Positions 24,573-35,975 of a DNA stretch of 64,000 nucleotides are shown piece by piece. A program made the translations under genes and the position numbers. The notes under the pieces were generated by a model. That model saw only the letters and a program-made list of their open reading frames with translations, was not told where the DNA came from and ran no database searches. This DNA is from Zygnema cylindricum (Eukaryota; Streptophyta; Zygnematophyceae; Zygnematales; Zygnemataceae). Position 1 is the first letter of the stretch; every line of letters starts with the position of its first letter. The stretch spans positions 199,695-263,694 of the forward strand of contig JBBHKE010002873.1 of the NCBI GenBank assembly GCA_037447655.1. The letters are read 5' to 3'.

Positions 24573-26387
24573 ATGGCTGCCACGTGTCATTCCCCCATGG
24601 TTGACAGAGTTTTTTCTTCGGGAGGGAGAGGGAGGAGGAGAGGAGGGAGTCGAATGGTTCCTCGAATGGCTCCCGACGAAGAGAAGATGACTCGGAGATC
24701 ACCTTTGGATTTTCCTGTGGTAAGAAGAGGGAGGGAGGGAGGGAGAAGGAGTAGAGGGAGGGAGGGAGAAGGAGTAGAGGGAGGGGGGGAGAAGGAGTAG
24801 AGGGAGGGAGGGAGAAGGAGGGAGGGAGGCGTGTTTTTATGGATGGTTTATGATTTGCTTTATGCCCATGTTCTCCCTGATCCTTTGTCGATCTCTCGAC
24901 TTCCTGTTCTCCCTCCCTTCTCCCTCCTCTTCCTCTCCGCTCCCCTCTATCTCTTTTCTTCTTCTTTCTTTACTCTCCTGTTTGCCCCTTCTTTCCCTGT
25001 CTCCCTCCCCCCCTGCTCGCCCTCCCTTTCCCTCTGCCTCTGTTCTCCTTTTCCTCTCTCTCCCACCCCTTAATCATGAGCTTATTTTATTATTTAGGTC
25101 CTTACATTTTTACGTGACAAAACCTGCTCGTTGTATTTAATATTATTGAATGTTTTAATAAGAGCAGCAAGAAGGGAGGGATTAAGGGAGAGGGAGGGGA
25201 AGGGAGAGGGAGGAAGGGGGATATTGTCACCACATGTTGGCATCATATAGTAGTCACTCTTTTAGTGTTTCCATCCTATTTGAATTAAGTTGTACTCTAA
25301 ACTATAGGACATTTTTTTGTCTCATTTTCCATTGGTTCGATTTAATTCAGATTTTTGAAGTTTTTCACCTCATGGTATTGTTGAACCACTTGTTGGCCTA
25401 TCGTCTTTTTGAACAGCAGAAATTATTATTTTTGTATTTTCGTCAATTGCATTGAATTAGTGAATTAATTCTTTCTCGTCAGTTTCATGACTATTTGCAG
25501 GTATTTTTTTTTTTTTCCTTATTGCTTTCATTTCACTTTTTAATCTGCATGCTTGAAGTTATTTTTTTGACTGAAACAGTTTTGTTAATTATTGATTGTT
25601 TTTTTTTTTTTTTTTTTTGAAGTAACATAATTTTTTTTTGAATATGTTTAGAATATTTCGCCAATTTATTGTCTTTGAGGTCGTAAGAGGTTTGCGGATA
25701 AAGTATGTTTGTCTTGGTGATAAGGTTCCATCCTTCTCCTTCCTCTTCTCCTTCTCCTTCTTCTCCTTCTTCTTCTCCTTCTGCTTCCTTCCCCTTCAGC
25801 TAGTTTCTGTTTTAATTGACATGCGGCAGAATCATTTGGTATGGTTCCATTGTCATCACCATAATGTGTTTTTGAACTGAGGTAAGTTATAGTTCTTTTG
25901 TCATGACTTTAGTATGTCTTTGAATTTTTGGAAGGTATGGTTTTTTGTCATGACTATGGTGTGTTTTTGAATTGTGGCAAGGCGTGGTTCCGTTGTCATG
26001 ACCATAGTGTGTTTTTTAATTTACCCAAGGTATGGTTCATAGTGTGTTTTTGAATTGGAAGGTATGGTTCTTTTATCATGAGTATAATATGTTTTTGAAT
26101 TGACCCAACGGATATGGTTCTTTTATCGTGACTATAATATGTTTTTTTGAATTGACGGACGGTTATGGTTCTTTTATGTTGACTAAAAGTGTTTTTTTTT
26201 TATTGTACAGGAATGGGATCGCCCTGGTCCAGCCAAACGACCCGACATATTTCCCTCCTTCTCTCCTATGAAACCACCATTGCCACAACCATTACCTGCC
26301 GACCCACCGGAAGAAGACGAAGACGAAGAGGGAGAGAAAGAGTCGGAGCCGGATCCGGATAAGGATCCCGATCAGCCTGAGGAGTGA
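24573..26387 (+). CDS. Short acidic-tailed protein, probably plastid-targeted, 2 exons, 107 aa
   Basis: Exons: 24573-24719 and 26211-26387, both phase 0. The start is chosen as ATGGCT, after which the N-terminal 25 residues are rich in Ser, Arg and Gly and lack acidic residues except one Asp, fitting a transit peptide. A conserved core follows (RRSPLDFPV/EWDRPGPAKRPDIFPSFSPM), joined exactly across the intron. The tail is Pro-rich, then strongly acidic (PPEEDEDEEGEKE, PDKDPDQPEE). I recall very similar short plant chloroplast proteins of unknown function but cannot give a gene name, and no enzymatic motif is visible. The frame stays open upstream of this ATG, so a longer N-terminus cannot be excluded. 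Confidence 0.82.
24720..25210. repeat. Purine-rich then pyrimidine-rich low-complexity tracts
   Basis: The intron after the exon at 24719 opens with gagggagggaggg runs (to about 24830), has C/T-rich sequence at 24895-25070, and GA-rich sequence again at 25165-25215. These explain several Arg/Glu or Pro/Ser/Leu-rich frames that are not genes. Confidence 0.8.
25838..26200. repeat. Approximately 45-60 bp minisatellite ending at the 3' splice site
   Basis: About eight imperfect copies of a unit near ggtatggttcttttgtcatgac + tatagtgtgtttttgaattg run up to the acceptor at 26210. The last copies degrade into the polypyrimidine tract itself. Confidence 0.8.
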
Positions 26388-29080
26388 AAAAGGCCTTTTT
26401 TGTCTTGTAGTATTTTTGTAGTATGAGTGATGTCTTCAATTTCAGCAATTTTGCAATTGAGGGAATAATTACTGCTATAGCACATATATAGCAATGGAAA
26501 GTTGAGTGTTTTTCAAAAGTTAGTATCGGCTTTAATGATTTTTTTAACTCACTATGCCGTTTCGGCATAAGCCTTTTTAGTTTCTTAAGGAAATTTTGTT
26601 GCGATAGATTTTTATTTTTTAAGGTGACATTAGTATTGTTTGTAAACCAGTTACTCAAATGGAGTTGATCCTCGAAAAGAGTTTTCGTCTTGTGTCAAAA
26701 CGGAGTCAATGAGCTTCATAGAATTCATAACTATGTTGTTAAAATTTTCATCTTTCAGAAGAAAGTCAAAAAAAGGTGGAGTTGTTACACAAAAGGTTGG
26801 TTAAAGTGATGTGACTAATAGAAAATTGCTGTTTCTTTGTCAGTCTAATGTAATTTCGAAAAACTTGAAATGGGTTAAAAATTCAACGTAAAGTATATTG
26901 TATGATAGAGTGAGGATGGGATTATGCATATCGAGATGATATGGATGAATTTATTCTACGGCGGAGAAGATTTTCTGTTATTTGGGATTTGATTTAAATG
27001 AGCACTTTCTTATTTTTTTTCCCTGTTTTCTGCCGTCAGTCGTTTAAGTTTTTCGTGGATGTGTGTGGTTGGACCTCATGCTAGGCATTTTTAGTCACCA
27101 GTAAATCACGCCCGTTACACGGGCATGGACTATGTCCTATTTTTCATGCCCGCTACACGAACTTGGACAGTGTTTAGTTTATCATGCCCGTTTTTCATGC
27201 CTGTTACACTTGGGACTGTGTCCTGTTTATCAAACGTCAAAGTACTATTGTACTGTTTTAAACTTCCGTACGGACTTTTGTAGATGCGACCCAAAACAAA
27301 ACGATTGACGCAAACCGGTTGACAGGATCAAGCAACCAAGATCGAACGGGGACAGTGTCCCGTTTATCATGCCGCATGGACCGCGTCCTGTTTATCAAAA
27401 CGTCCAAGTACTTTTTGAACTATTCAAGGCGTCCGTACGTACATTTGTAGACGCGACCCAAAACTACACAACGATTGACGGAAATTTGCGATTTGTCCCG
27501 CGTCCTGTTTATCAAAACGTCCAAGTACTTTTTGTACTATTCAAGGCGTCCGTACGTACATTTGTAAACGCGACCCAAAACTACACAACGATTGACGGAA
27601 ATTTGCGATTTGCGGGACAGTTACCCGTTTGCTGACGTCGGCCGAGGGACACGCCGTTTAAGGGTGCAGACGAACAGAAAGTGGGCCTATTTAAAGGTTT
27701 CCAAAGACCAACGGTCTATAATTTTTATGTAGATTTAGAAACTGACTTTTCTTGTTGTTTTTGTAAGACTGGTGAACTACTTTGCTGACCTCTTCATACT
27801 TCTTGTTGTTTTCAGCCTCTATTAGTTTTCCATTTTCATGTGGTAGTTTCTTTCACCTTTTTTTTCATTTTTAATTTGATGCTTCATGTACGTATTTGCG
27901 ATTTCGCTCTAGTTTTTCCTTTCTTTTATTTCTATGTATGGTGTCTTAATGAAGCTTAGTATTATGTGAAAGCAGTTGGACTACCTTGGTGTTGGTGTAT
28001 AACATAGTCATTGCATTTGTTTGAAAAATATTTTGGTACGGCAAATATTAAGGAAGGTCAAAGCTCCTCGTTTCTTATGACTATTATACATTATGAGCAA
28101 AGAATAAAAATCAACCAAAGGAAAACTTTACCCTCTCCATTTACTGCTACAAGAAAAATTTGACTAATAAAAACACCTCTTGGTAACTCTTAACTATGTA
28201 ACATTAGGAACACGGACGAGATTAACTAGACTCATTAATACCAAGGTGCAACTCAAGATTTCAGGTCTTTATGGATAGTTCGTCCATTTTTGACAACGTT
28301 ATTCCTCACAAAGAAAGTGGACAGAAATTATTAGAAAAAAGCATGGAGTTCAACCTCCCTCCCTCTCCAAAGTCCATCCATCAACCTACATATGACGAGA
28401 ATTCAAACATCTCTTCTCATATTTTTGTCTTTTGCGCTTTTTTTAATTCAGTCTTGTGTTCTTTTATCTATCAAGATGCCAAATAAGACAAATAAATACT
28501 TTCTACGATTCTCTATTTATACAAAACCGGGGAGATAACTTGTCGGACCTCTGGGTAAGGAGATATAATTATTTCTTTTGGATTGAATTATATAATTATA
28601 CATTTTGGATTTAAATTTTTCTTTCAAAAGCCTATTAAGTTTTGGTTTTCGTCAATTCGTATTCGCTTCTTTAGCTTTTGATTTTTTTCGTCATTTCGCA
28701 CGTAAACTTTGTTTTTTGTTGTTTGATCTCGTGTGACATTTGTCACTTTTCATTTTGCGATTTTATTCCTTTCACATACTCACATGGTTTACCATCACAC
28801 TTTTTTTTCATAAAGCTTATTGTTATTTATGAAACACCACCATATCCACATGAAATTAGAAAAAAGTTACCGGAAAAAAACTCAATTTATTTAATTTATA
28901 GTTTCCAACTTACGTTCTCGGGGTTGACAAAAAAAACGACAAAAGCACCCTGACCCAAACACCCTGAACCCTCCCTAAAAAAAACCTTGAAAAAAACCCC
29001 TGAAAAAAAACTCTGAAAAAAAAAAACCCCACAAATTACGTTACATTACATCACAATTCACATTCATATACACACAAACA
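26388..29080. other. Intergenic region between two convergent genes
   Basis: The acidic plastid protein (+) and RPE (-) genes both end here. It contains the repeat block 27107-27614. From 27620 to 28900 I see AT-rich sequence with no supported gene; the frame at 28271-28486 has no splice or family support. The sequence 28930-29040 is a run of degenerate ccctgaaaaaaa units beside the RPE stop codon. Confidence 0.6.
27107..27614. repeat. Tandem repeat block with a 117-bp unit
   Basis: Two almost identical 117-bp units (27381-27497 and 27498-27614) share ccgcgtcctgtttatc, acgtccaagtacttttt, cgtccgtacgtacatttgta and aacgattgacggaaatttgc. A diverged earlier copy starts near 27216. Before it lie shorter copies built around catgcccgttacacgggcatg. 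The block is visibly more GC-rich than its surroundings. 117 is a multiple of 3, which keeps a repeat-derived frame open. Confidence 0.85.
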
Positions 29081-32000
29081 TTATCCAGATGATGCCTGGG
29101 CTTTGAGACAGGATTGTCTTAACTCGGATATGACAGTTGCCGGGTTTGGGGCCCCAAAAACGGCGCTTCCCGCCACGATGCAATTGGCTCCGGCTGAGGC
29201 AGCGTGACCAATAGTGGAACAACTCAAACCTCCGTCGACCTAAAAACCACAAAAAGACAAAAAAACGGAAAAAAACAAAAAGAAACAAAAACCTAAACCT
29301 TCGTCAAGCTAAAAAATCATAAAAGACAAAAAAAAGGCAGAAAAAAACAGAAAAAAACAACAAAAACTAAATAAAACAACTTATTAAAACTTCGTCCACC
29401 TAAAAACAATAAAAGACAAAAAAAAGGAAACAAAACAGATAAACAAAACAATATAAACCTTCGTCCATTTAAAAACCACAAAAAGAAAAAAAGAAAAGAA
29501 ACAAAACAACAAAAAGGAAACAAAACAACTTAAACCGCCGTCCACTTAAAAACCAAAAAAGAACAAAAAAAAAAAACAGAAAAAGAGAGTCGAACAAAAT
29601 AACAAGTATACCTCCATCCACCTTAAATCCAAACAAAATAAAAAAAACGAATGAGAACAGACAAATAAAACAACTTAAAAACCTCCGTCCTCGTAAAAAC
29701 CAAGCAAAACAAAAAAAAAAAAACGAAACAAAAATGACAAATAATGCCTCTGTCCACCTTCAAACCAACTCAAAAAGCCATTTTTCTATACTGTTAACAT
29801 CAGAAAAAATCCTAATACAATCCAAAATTATAAGTAAACAAAGGAAAAAACAAACTGGAAATTTGAATAAAGTAACTTAAACCTCTTTCAACCTAAAAAC
29901 CAAAACAAAAAGAGAGAGAGGGGGAGCGAAAGAGAGAGTGAAGAAGGGCGGGAAAGAGGGAGGGAGGGAGGGAGGGTGAGAGAGGGAGAGAGGAGGCGGG
30001 GTTGGGAGGGGAGAGGACGGCAGAGAGGGAGGGGGAGAGGGTGGGGGAGAGGAAGGAGGAGAGGAAAAATCAAAACAAAACAGTCAAACAAAACAACAAG
30101 AATAAGACAAAGTTTAATATTGAATTGAATTTTGTATTGAATCGAGTCCCTTACCTCCACATCAAGGTCAGGATAACGCTCTCGCAGTATCTTCACCTAC
30201 ACCCATAAAAAAAAAGAATAAATGGATGTAAATACAATAATAAAGGGATAAAATTAATGGAAAGTTTATGTGAATAAGCAAACGACCGATGTTAAAACAA
30301 TAAATAAACAAAAATGAAGGCGAGAATTAGAAGCTATCCAGGTGCTGAATCCCTAGGTCAACACCACAAAAACCTGGATACACATAATGTAGTGTGGAAA
30401 AACCATTCCTTAAGAAACCAAATACAAAGCTTGCAGGAAAAACTAGATAAAATTTGGCAAAATTCAGGCTCTTTTTTTAAGTCAGAATTTGTGGGAGAGA
30501 AGAGGAGAAGAAATGAAGGGAGGGAGGGAGGGAGGGAGCGAGGGAGGGAGGGAGTGAGGGAGGGAGGGAGAGGGAGGGAGAGCTAGGAACTGAAAGGCTT
30601 GGTTAAAGGTTAACTCAACGGACTTTGGCGTTCCATGTGACAGGTATATAGAACGGTGGTCCGTTATTGCTTCCCAGAGGATTGAAGAGGGGTGGTGGGA
30701 AGAGACACTAAAACCTTTAAAGAAACTAGAAGCCGAAGCAACTTCCGAAAAACCGAGATCTCTCCTCCCTCTCCTCCCTCTCCCCCCATCTCGAATATTA
30801 TCACCTTCCTCCGAAAACAGACCTTCTCCCGTTCACGACAAGGGACAAAATTCACAACCTCCTCCTCCTCCTCTCCCTCCTCCTACAGATCCTTCTCCTT
30901 CTCCTACGGATACTGATTCTTTGTTGAAAAAATACACTTTTAATAGGGATATCGTGGGAGGTTCGGGAGGTTTGGTAGGTTTGGGAGAGATAGGAAGTGA
31001 GAGAGATATAGGGAGTGGGAGAGGTATAGGGAGGGGAGGCTTTGATGAAAATAAGGGAAATAAGGGACTTTTTAAGGGGATAAGAGGGAGAGAAAATGAT
31101 TTTTTAGGTCAGAAAGGAGGTTTTGAGGGATGGAGAGTGGATAGGAGTGCTAAAGAAGATGCGGAAATGGAGAGGAGGACAAAGAGTGAGCCTCTACCTA
31201 CTAACCAACAGGTAATTTTTTTTTTCTTATATTTATAAAAACTTCATGTTTATAAAAACTATATGTTTATAGAAAGTTAACGTTTATAAAAAGAATATGT
31301 TTATAAATTTTTTATTCTTATAACCTTGCGTTTATAAAAACTTTTTTCTAAAAACTTAGTTTATGTTTATAAAAAGTTTACGTTTATAAAAAGTTTATGT
31401 TTATAAAAACTTTGTGTTTGTAAAAACTTTACGTTTATAAAAACTTTATGTTTCTAAAAACTTTATATTTGTTAAAACTTCAATTTTGTAATAAAGTTTA
31501 AAAATAACAAGGTGAGGTTAGCGATTGGAAAACCGTTATCAGGTGAATCTTTTTCTTTTTGTCAAACTTCAAATTTGTAGTGAATTTTGAAAGTAATGTT
31601 GTGAGATTAACAATTGGAGGAGTTAAAACTGGTTTAAAGCAAAAGTTTTTCTGGTTTTCTTAAAGTTTGAGTTTTGTAGGATGTTTCAAAAATAACAATG
31701 AGACAATAATTTCTGGAGATAAATTTTGGAGTAGTAATTGAACTGTTTTTTGGTGTGTCAAGTTTGAAATTTGGAAGGTGTCTCAATATTGATAGCGTGA
31801 GATGAAAAATGAGAGGATTTAAATGTCTTTTGGTGAATTACTTTTTGGTGGTTAAAACTTGAGAAGAGAAGAGAAGAGCAGAGAAGAGGAGAGGAGAGAA
31901 GAGGAGAGGAGAGGACAGGAGAGGAGAGAAGAGGAGAGGGGAGAGGAGAGAAGAGAGGAGAGGAGAGGAGAGAGGAGAGGGGAGAGAAGCGGAGAGAGGA

Positions 32001-34706
32001 GAGAAGAGGGGAGAGAAGAAGAGAGAGGAGAGGGGAGAGGAGAGAAAAAAGGGTTCAGATGACAAAAAGGATGCATCTAATAAAACGAATCCTCCCGTCT
32101 TTTTCCATTTCCCTATTCCTCTGTCTCCCTATCTCTCCATACCTTTGGCATCATATCTGGCATAAATTTTTGTCCCCCAAATCCGGGCTCCACAGTCATC
32201 ACCAAAACCATATCAACAGGCTCGGCGGACTCCACCTACAAATCCCAAAAGCCCACCTTTTTCCAGGTTCATATTTTCATATTTTCCCTTGTATTTTCCC
32301 TTCTTGAGACACACGTGTAAAAATGACCACGTGAAATAAATACAAATTTTTAGCCCCTCCTATCCTCCTATTATATGCACCCAATTCAGAACTGACAGAC
32401 GATAGTAAGGGAGAAAAAAATCAATTCTCCATTAGAAAACTTTCCAACATAGTTGCAGCCGCGTGTGTATGCTTTGGTTTCCAATCAGGCAATACCTAAA
32501 AGTAAAAATGTGTACACAAAAATTTAAGGTTCCTTTCAATATTAAAGCAGAGGAAGTAGTCATAACTCTGACGACTTTACGGCCTCTACAGTTCAGCAAG
32601 AAAAGAAGTTTACTGAGAAAAGAAACCAGCAATACAAGAAAGCCTTAATACATAATTCAAATGTGAAAAGACAATTGGAAACACTATATGTGGTTTCCCC
32701 GTACTATATGAGTATTACACCGTAGAATATGCGTTTAGTAAGGGGTGACCACATATGACATTTCAAATTGTTTTTGCACATTTGATCTATGATTTAGCAT
32801 AGCAAATGGAACACAAAGAAGAATTTGTACCAGAGGGAAGACATCCTCCACGGGGGTCCCTGGCTTTATTCCCACAGCAGCTCTCATTCCGGTGGCTTTG
32901 ATGGCTTTTACTAATTCTGGCCAAGTGTCTGAACAAAATACCAAGAGAAAAAGCAAATGTTATTAAACACATGCTAATAACATGTAAAAACATATGTTAT
33001 TAGACATAAATGTTGATTAGATATAAGAATATATGTGATTACAAGCATATGTTAATTACAATTACAAGCATATGTTAATTATATAAAAAAAATATGATAA
33101 TTACAGCATGTTCTCAGAAGCAACCAACTTAATCTCCAGAAAATGACTGAAGGAACCTTCATGACAACATTGTACCAAATCCAATATTTGCTCTCCAACA
33201 AAGGGGCAAGAAAAGGGAACAAAGAAAGAAAGAAAGATCGACAAGAAAATGTCTTTGACATAAATTTGTTTATCCAGTATATGCCACATAATATCATTTT
33301 AACTTACAGAATATCATTTAACTCACTGTAAAATTGTTGTGTACTATGGGCATGGAAAAAGAGAAGAAAACGATGGACCAACACATACGAAACTAAGAAT
33401 ACGAATTTCCAACTTTTGCACATTTCAGTTTTTGTTTACCTCGGGCCGTCTCAAGGTGGAAAGTGAAGGAAGATGCTCCGGCTGAAGCAAAATCTTTCAC
33501 GTAATCCAAAGGATTTGTGACCATCATGTGACAATCCATGAAGGCACTGCACAATAATTAAATAAAGGAAAGAATAGAAAAATGAAAAAAAAAATGTCTT
33601 CTCAAAAAAACCGAGAGTTTTGACGATTTAATCATGCAAGAAGACTGTTGAATGTAATAAAACGTGAAAACCGTACTCGAGGTCCTATCATCCGAAGCAT
33701 ACATTGTATACGGGCTTTTTTTTTTTTAACAATTATTTTGATTATGATATCTTACAACTGGTAAAAGGTCGTTCGTAATTTGTAACTCACCTAGTGTGCT
33801 TTCGAAGTGATCTTATAACAGGCTCCCCAATAGTAAGATTTGGAACAAAGTGCCTGCAAAAAAAAATTGCCTGCAAAGGCTTGAATGGTACTGATTCCAA
33901 CTTAAAAAACTCATTCCCCACTTTGCCCCCAAACCGAGACTAAAGAACCAAAAAAACTATAAAACCGTAACTAAATTATAGAATGACAGCAAAATTCGAA
34001 TCCATTGTCAGGAGAGCACACCATTGTTCATATTCTTTTTGGAAATTGATCGTCTCGGTGAACTAGTCTGAAGCTCTTTTACTCAAACACATTATGGTAG
34101 AAAGAGCCTACCCATCCTGTATCACATAGAAAAAAACAAACCAAAACAGAAATGTTAGAAACTGTGAATGGACAACTCAACAATTGTTGGCAAATCTAAA
34201 CAGTTTGCCTATCTTCTTCAAAAATAAAAGTAACCAGCTTAAAAAAACCTGACTGTTGTTCCAACAAAGGGATTCTGTATAAATGCAAAAACTACCACGA
34301 GGATAGCACTTAGCGTTAAGAACACTAATTTGATCCCGGTGTTTTTTTACCTACAGACATAAAACAACGTTCAAAATACCAATTAGTTCTCGTTTAATAA
34401 GCGGGCCCACAATCGTTCACGTCATTCGGATCAAAAAGAGTACTATTAACAAACAGTCCGTTAATTGTTTTCATAATTTTCGCACATTAAAACTGCAATT
34501 AGGTAAATATGAGTGTAAAAACCGGGGTAACCATATATATTGTTTTCATTACTTTTTAGTGAAACCCTAATGCTTAACTACGGTCTCACCATGATGTCCA
34601 TGTGAAGCCAATCGGCGCCTGAGTCTACCATCCGCTGAGCTTCTGAAGCCAGATTTGCAAAATCGGACGAAAGCATTGAAGGAGCAATCTTAGGAGTAGG
34701 AGCCAT
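29081..34706 (-). CDS. RPE: Ribulose-phosphate 3-epimerase, cytosolic type, 8 exons including a 5-nt microexon, 227 aa
   Basis: Exons (from the start): 34590-34706, 34112-34116, 33791-33853, 33440-33546, 32831-32928, 32143-32235, 30155-30196, 29081-29239; total 684 nt. The enzyme interconverts ribulose 5-phosphate and xylulose 5-phosphate. The protein starts [16 protein letters not shown] without a transit peptide, as in the cytosolic plant enzyme, although the frame is open 27 codons upstream. Expected metal and catalytic residues are present: H35 and D37 (LHMDIMDGHF), H68 (MDCHMMV) and D177 (VDGG). The loop [12 protein letters not shown] is intact and length matches the family (about 225 aa). 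The second exon is only GATGG and supplies the D-G codons after MDIM; without it the frame is lost. Telo-box-like aaaccctaa occurs upstream at about 34961. The intron between 32143 and 30196 hosts an opposite-strand open exon. Confidence 0.94.
29225..29910 (-). repeat. About nine tandem copies of the last-exon acceptor junction of RPE
   Basis: The functional junction reads (plus strand) aacctccgtcgacctaaaaacc at 29225-29247. Diverged copies follow at roughly 60-90 base spacing: aaccttcgtcaagctaaaaa, aacttcgtccacctaaaaac, aaccttcgtccatttaaaaacc, aaccgccgtccacttaaaaacc, acctccatccaccttaaatcc, acctccgtcctcgtaaaaacc and others to about 29900. Each carries the start of the exon plus the splice acceptor, and A-rich filler separates them. 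Confidence 0.85.
29915..30068. repeat. GA-rich low-complexity tract
   Basis: Gagaggg and gggaggga units fill the intron between the last two RPE exons. Confidence 0.8.
30490..30585. repeat. GGGA tetranucleotide repeat
   Basis: About 20 gggaggga-type units lie inside an RPE intron. Confidence 0.8.
30644..31211 (+). CDS. Long open exon of an unidentified gene, antisense within an RPE intron
   Basis: An uninterrupted frame of 189 codons is bounded by a good acceptor (ccatgtgacag at 30643) and donor (cag/gtaatt at 31212). It begins after one leading base and ends in phase 0. The N-terminal part looks like folded protein ([18 protein letters not shown], then [14 protein letters not shown]). It then turns Pro/Ser-rich and later Gly-rich ([14 protein letters not shown]), ending [21 protein letters not shown] do not recognise a family. 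No confident neighbouring exons were found, so it may belong to a nested gene, a gene fragment, or chance. It has no internal ATG near its start, consistent with an internal exon. Confidence 0.4.
31220..31490. repeat. AT-rich minisatellite, about 18-22 bp unit
   Basis: About 13 imperfect copies of tttataaaaactttatg or tttataaaaagtttacg in tandem begin directly after the donor of the open exon at 31211. Confidence 0.85.
31858..32050. repeat. GA-rich tract (GAGAGGAGAGAA)n
   Basis: About 190 bases of gagaggagagaag units. The Arg/Glu frames here are repeat translations. Confidence 0.85.
34112..34116 (-). other. RPE: 5-nt microexon of RPE
   Basis: On the minus strand the sequence is acag/GATGG/gtaggc, a perfect acceptor and donor around five bases. 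Exon 1 ends in phase 0 after MDIM and the next exon starts G-CAC-TTT. Inserting GATGG gives D-G-H-F, the invariant RPE motif MDGHFVPN. This 9-base arrangement is very unlikely to occur by chance in a 735-base gap. Confidence 0.9.
34295..34480. mobile_element. Possible diverged MITE, family B, in RPE intron 1
   Basis: The text agcgttaagaacactaattt, gatcccggtg and ctacagacataaaa follows the family B order, but both termini are badly diverged. Confidence 0.4.
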
Positions 34707-35052
34707 GGCGTGTTTTTTCTCTGTATTATTCTTCCTCAAATAAGAATAGAAAAAGAAAGAACAAGAGGGAGGGAATGAAACAGACAAGAAGCTAGAAGTG
34801 ATCGTCCGGCTTTTCTATCTATTGCTTGAGAGGAAGAAGCTGCGAGAGGAAGTTGATTGACAGGAGAAGAGGAGGTGGAACTGAAAAAATAATCAAATAT
34901 CTTGTTGAAAATTATAACATTTTTTACTGTAAGCTAAATTGGAATCGAAAGATCATTTGAAACCCTAAAAGTGTTTTCGATGATGAATTTTCAATTATGG
35001 TTCAAAGATGTATGAGTACGGACAAATTGCTTTGTCTTGCCAGATGGAAAAC

Positions 35053-35745
35053 TACACCGTGAATCGCTATTAGCGTACATGACGCTAATTGGGGTACCCC
35101 TTTTTTTTGGGGCAATTCTCAAATAGAATAAAGTACGCTAAATGTTTTTGCACGTTATTTGAGGTACCCCGCTCAATACGGTTCATAACTGTAATTTAGT
35201 GTTACTTTAAATAGTGTTGTGTACGGACTGACAGATCTGTACTATTACGTACCTTTTTAAAATTAAAAGTACAGGAAATATAATAATATATAATTGCGTA
35301 AATTTTTTCCGGCATACGCAGATGTCAAAAAAACGCGACGGCGTCCGATTTGAACAATATCGTACATATGCATGTTTTAGTATGGACATATTATGTGCCG
35401 AAAATTTTTACAAAGCAGTTTACAAATTAGAGTACACCGTCGATCGCATTTAGCGTGTTGAACACTAATTCGGCGCCCCTAAATTTTGACCCTTGAACCT
35501 TAAATAGAATAAATGACGCTATTTAAGGACGTGGACCATAAATTGCCACGTCTCCTGGCAACTGAATTAGAATTAATGACGCTAATTTTTTCTTTACTCT
35601 AATAATTTCTACACGCTAAATGCGATCGACGGTGTACATGATAAATTAGTATCATGGTGTACCCGAAAAAACACAATTTACCGTAAAGTACGCTAATTGT
35701 TTCATTACGCTATATTTTTTATTACGCTAATAGCGATTACGGTGT
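35053..35745. mobile_element. MITE-type composite interrupted by a nested MITE
   Basis: The outer termini are TACACCGTGAATCGCTATTA at 35053 and the inverted form (tacgctaatagcgattacgg) ending at 35745. The inner element at 35433-35635 lies within it. The outer element is about 490 bases without the insert, longer than its relatives, so other insertions or a different internal type are possible. Confidence 0.7.
35433..35635. mobile_element. MITE, family B, nested, perfect terminal repeats
   Basis: The terminal inverted repeats are identical over about 25 bases (TACACCGTCGATCGCATTTA at the left, its complement at the right), with TA at both edges. The interior carries aacactaattcggcgcccct and gccacgtctcctggcaactg. 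It is the best preserved copy in the window. Confidence 0.9.
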
Positions 35746-35754
35746 ACTGTACAG

Positions 35755-35975
35755 TACACCATGTATCGCAATTAGTTGTTAATAATTTTTTCGTCTCTTA
35801 AAACATTTTTTCTCCGTACACACTTGTCCGATTTTCCCAGGGAGACCGCCAATCGGAAGCTGAGAATCTTACCTTTCAATCGCTACCGTCAGATCCACAA
35901 TCGGACAGGTGTGTCCGGAGAAAAAATGTTTTAAGAGACGAAAAAATTGTTAATAGTATAGCGATACACGGTTTA
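35755..35975. mobile_element. MITE, family A, long foldback
   Basis: The termini are TACACCATGTATCGCAATTA and the inverted copy ending at 35975. The inverted symmetry extends far inward: cgtctcttaaaacatttttt and ctccgtacacacttgtccga on the left pair with matching sequence on the right, leaving only a short centre. It is separated from the preceding element by a gtactgtacagtac palindrome. Confidence 0.88.

Noticed and set aside
28271-28486. 71-codon frame with a Pro-rich middle
   Set aside because: No splice sites, no family similarity, and it lies in intergenic sequence near repeats.
32059-32307. 82-codon plus-strand frame as a follow-on exon of the open exon at 30644
   Set aside because: It is antisense to an RPE exon and shows no continuity of composition with that exon in the required phase.
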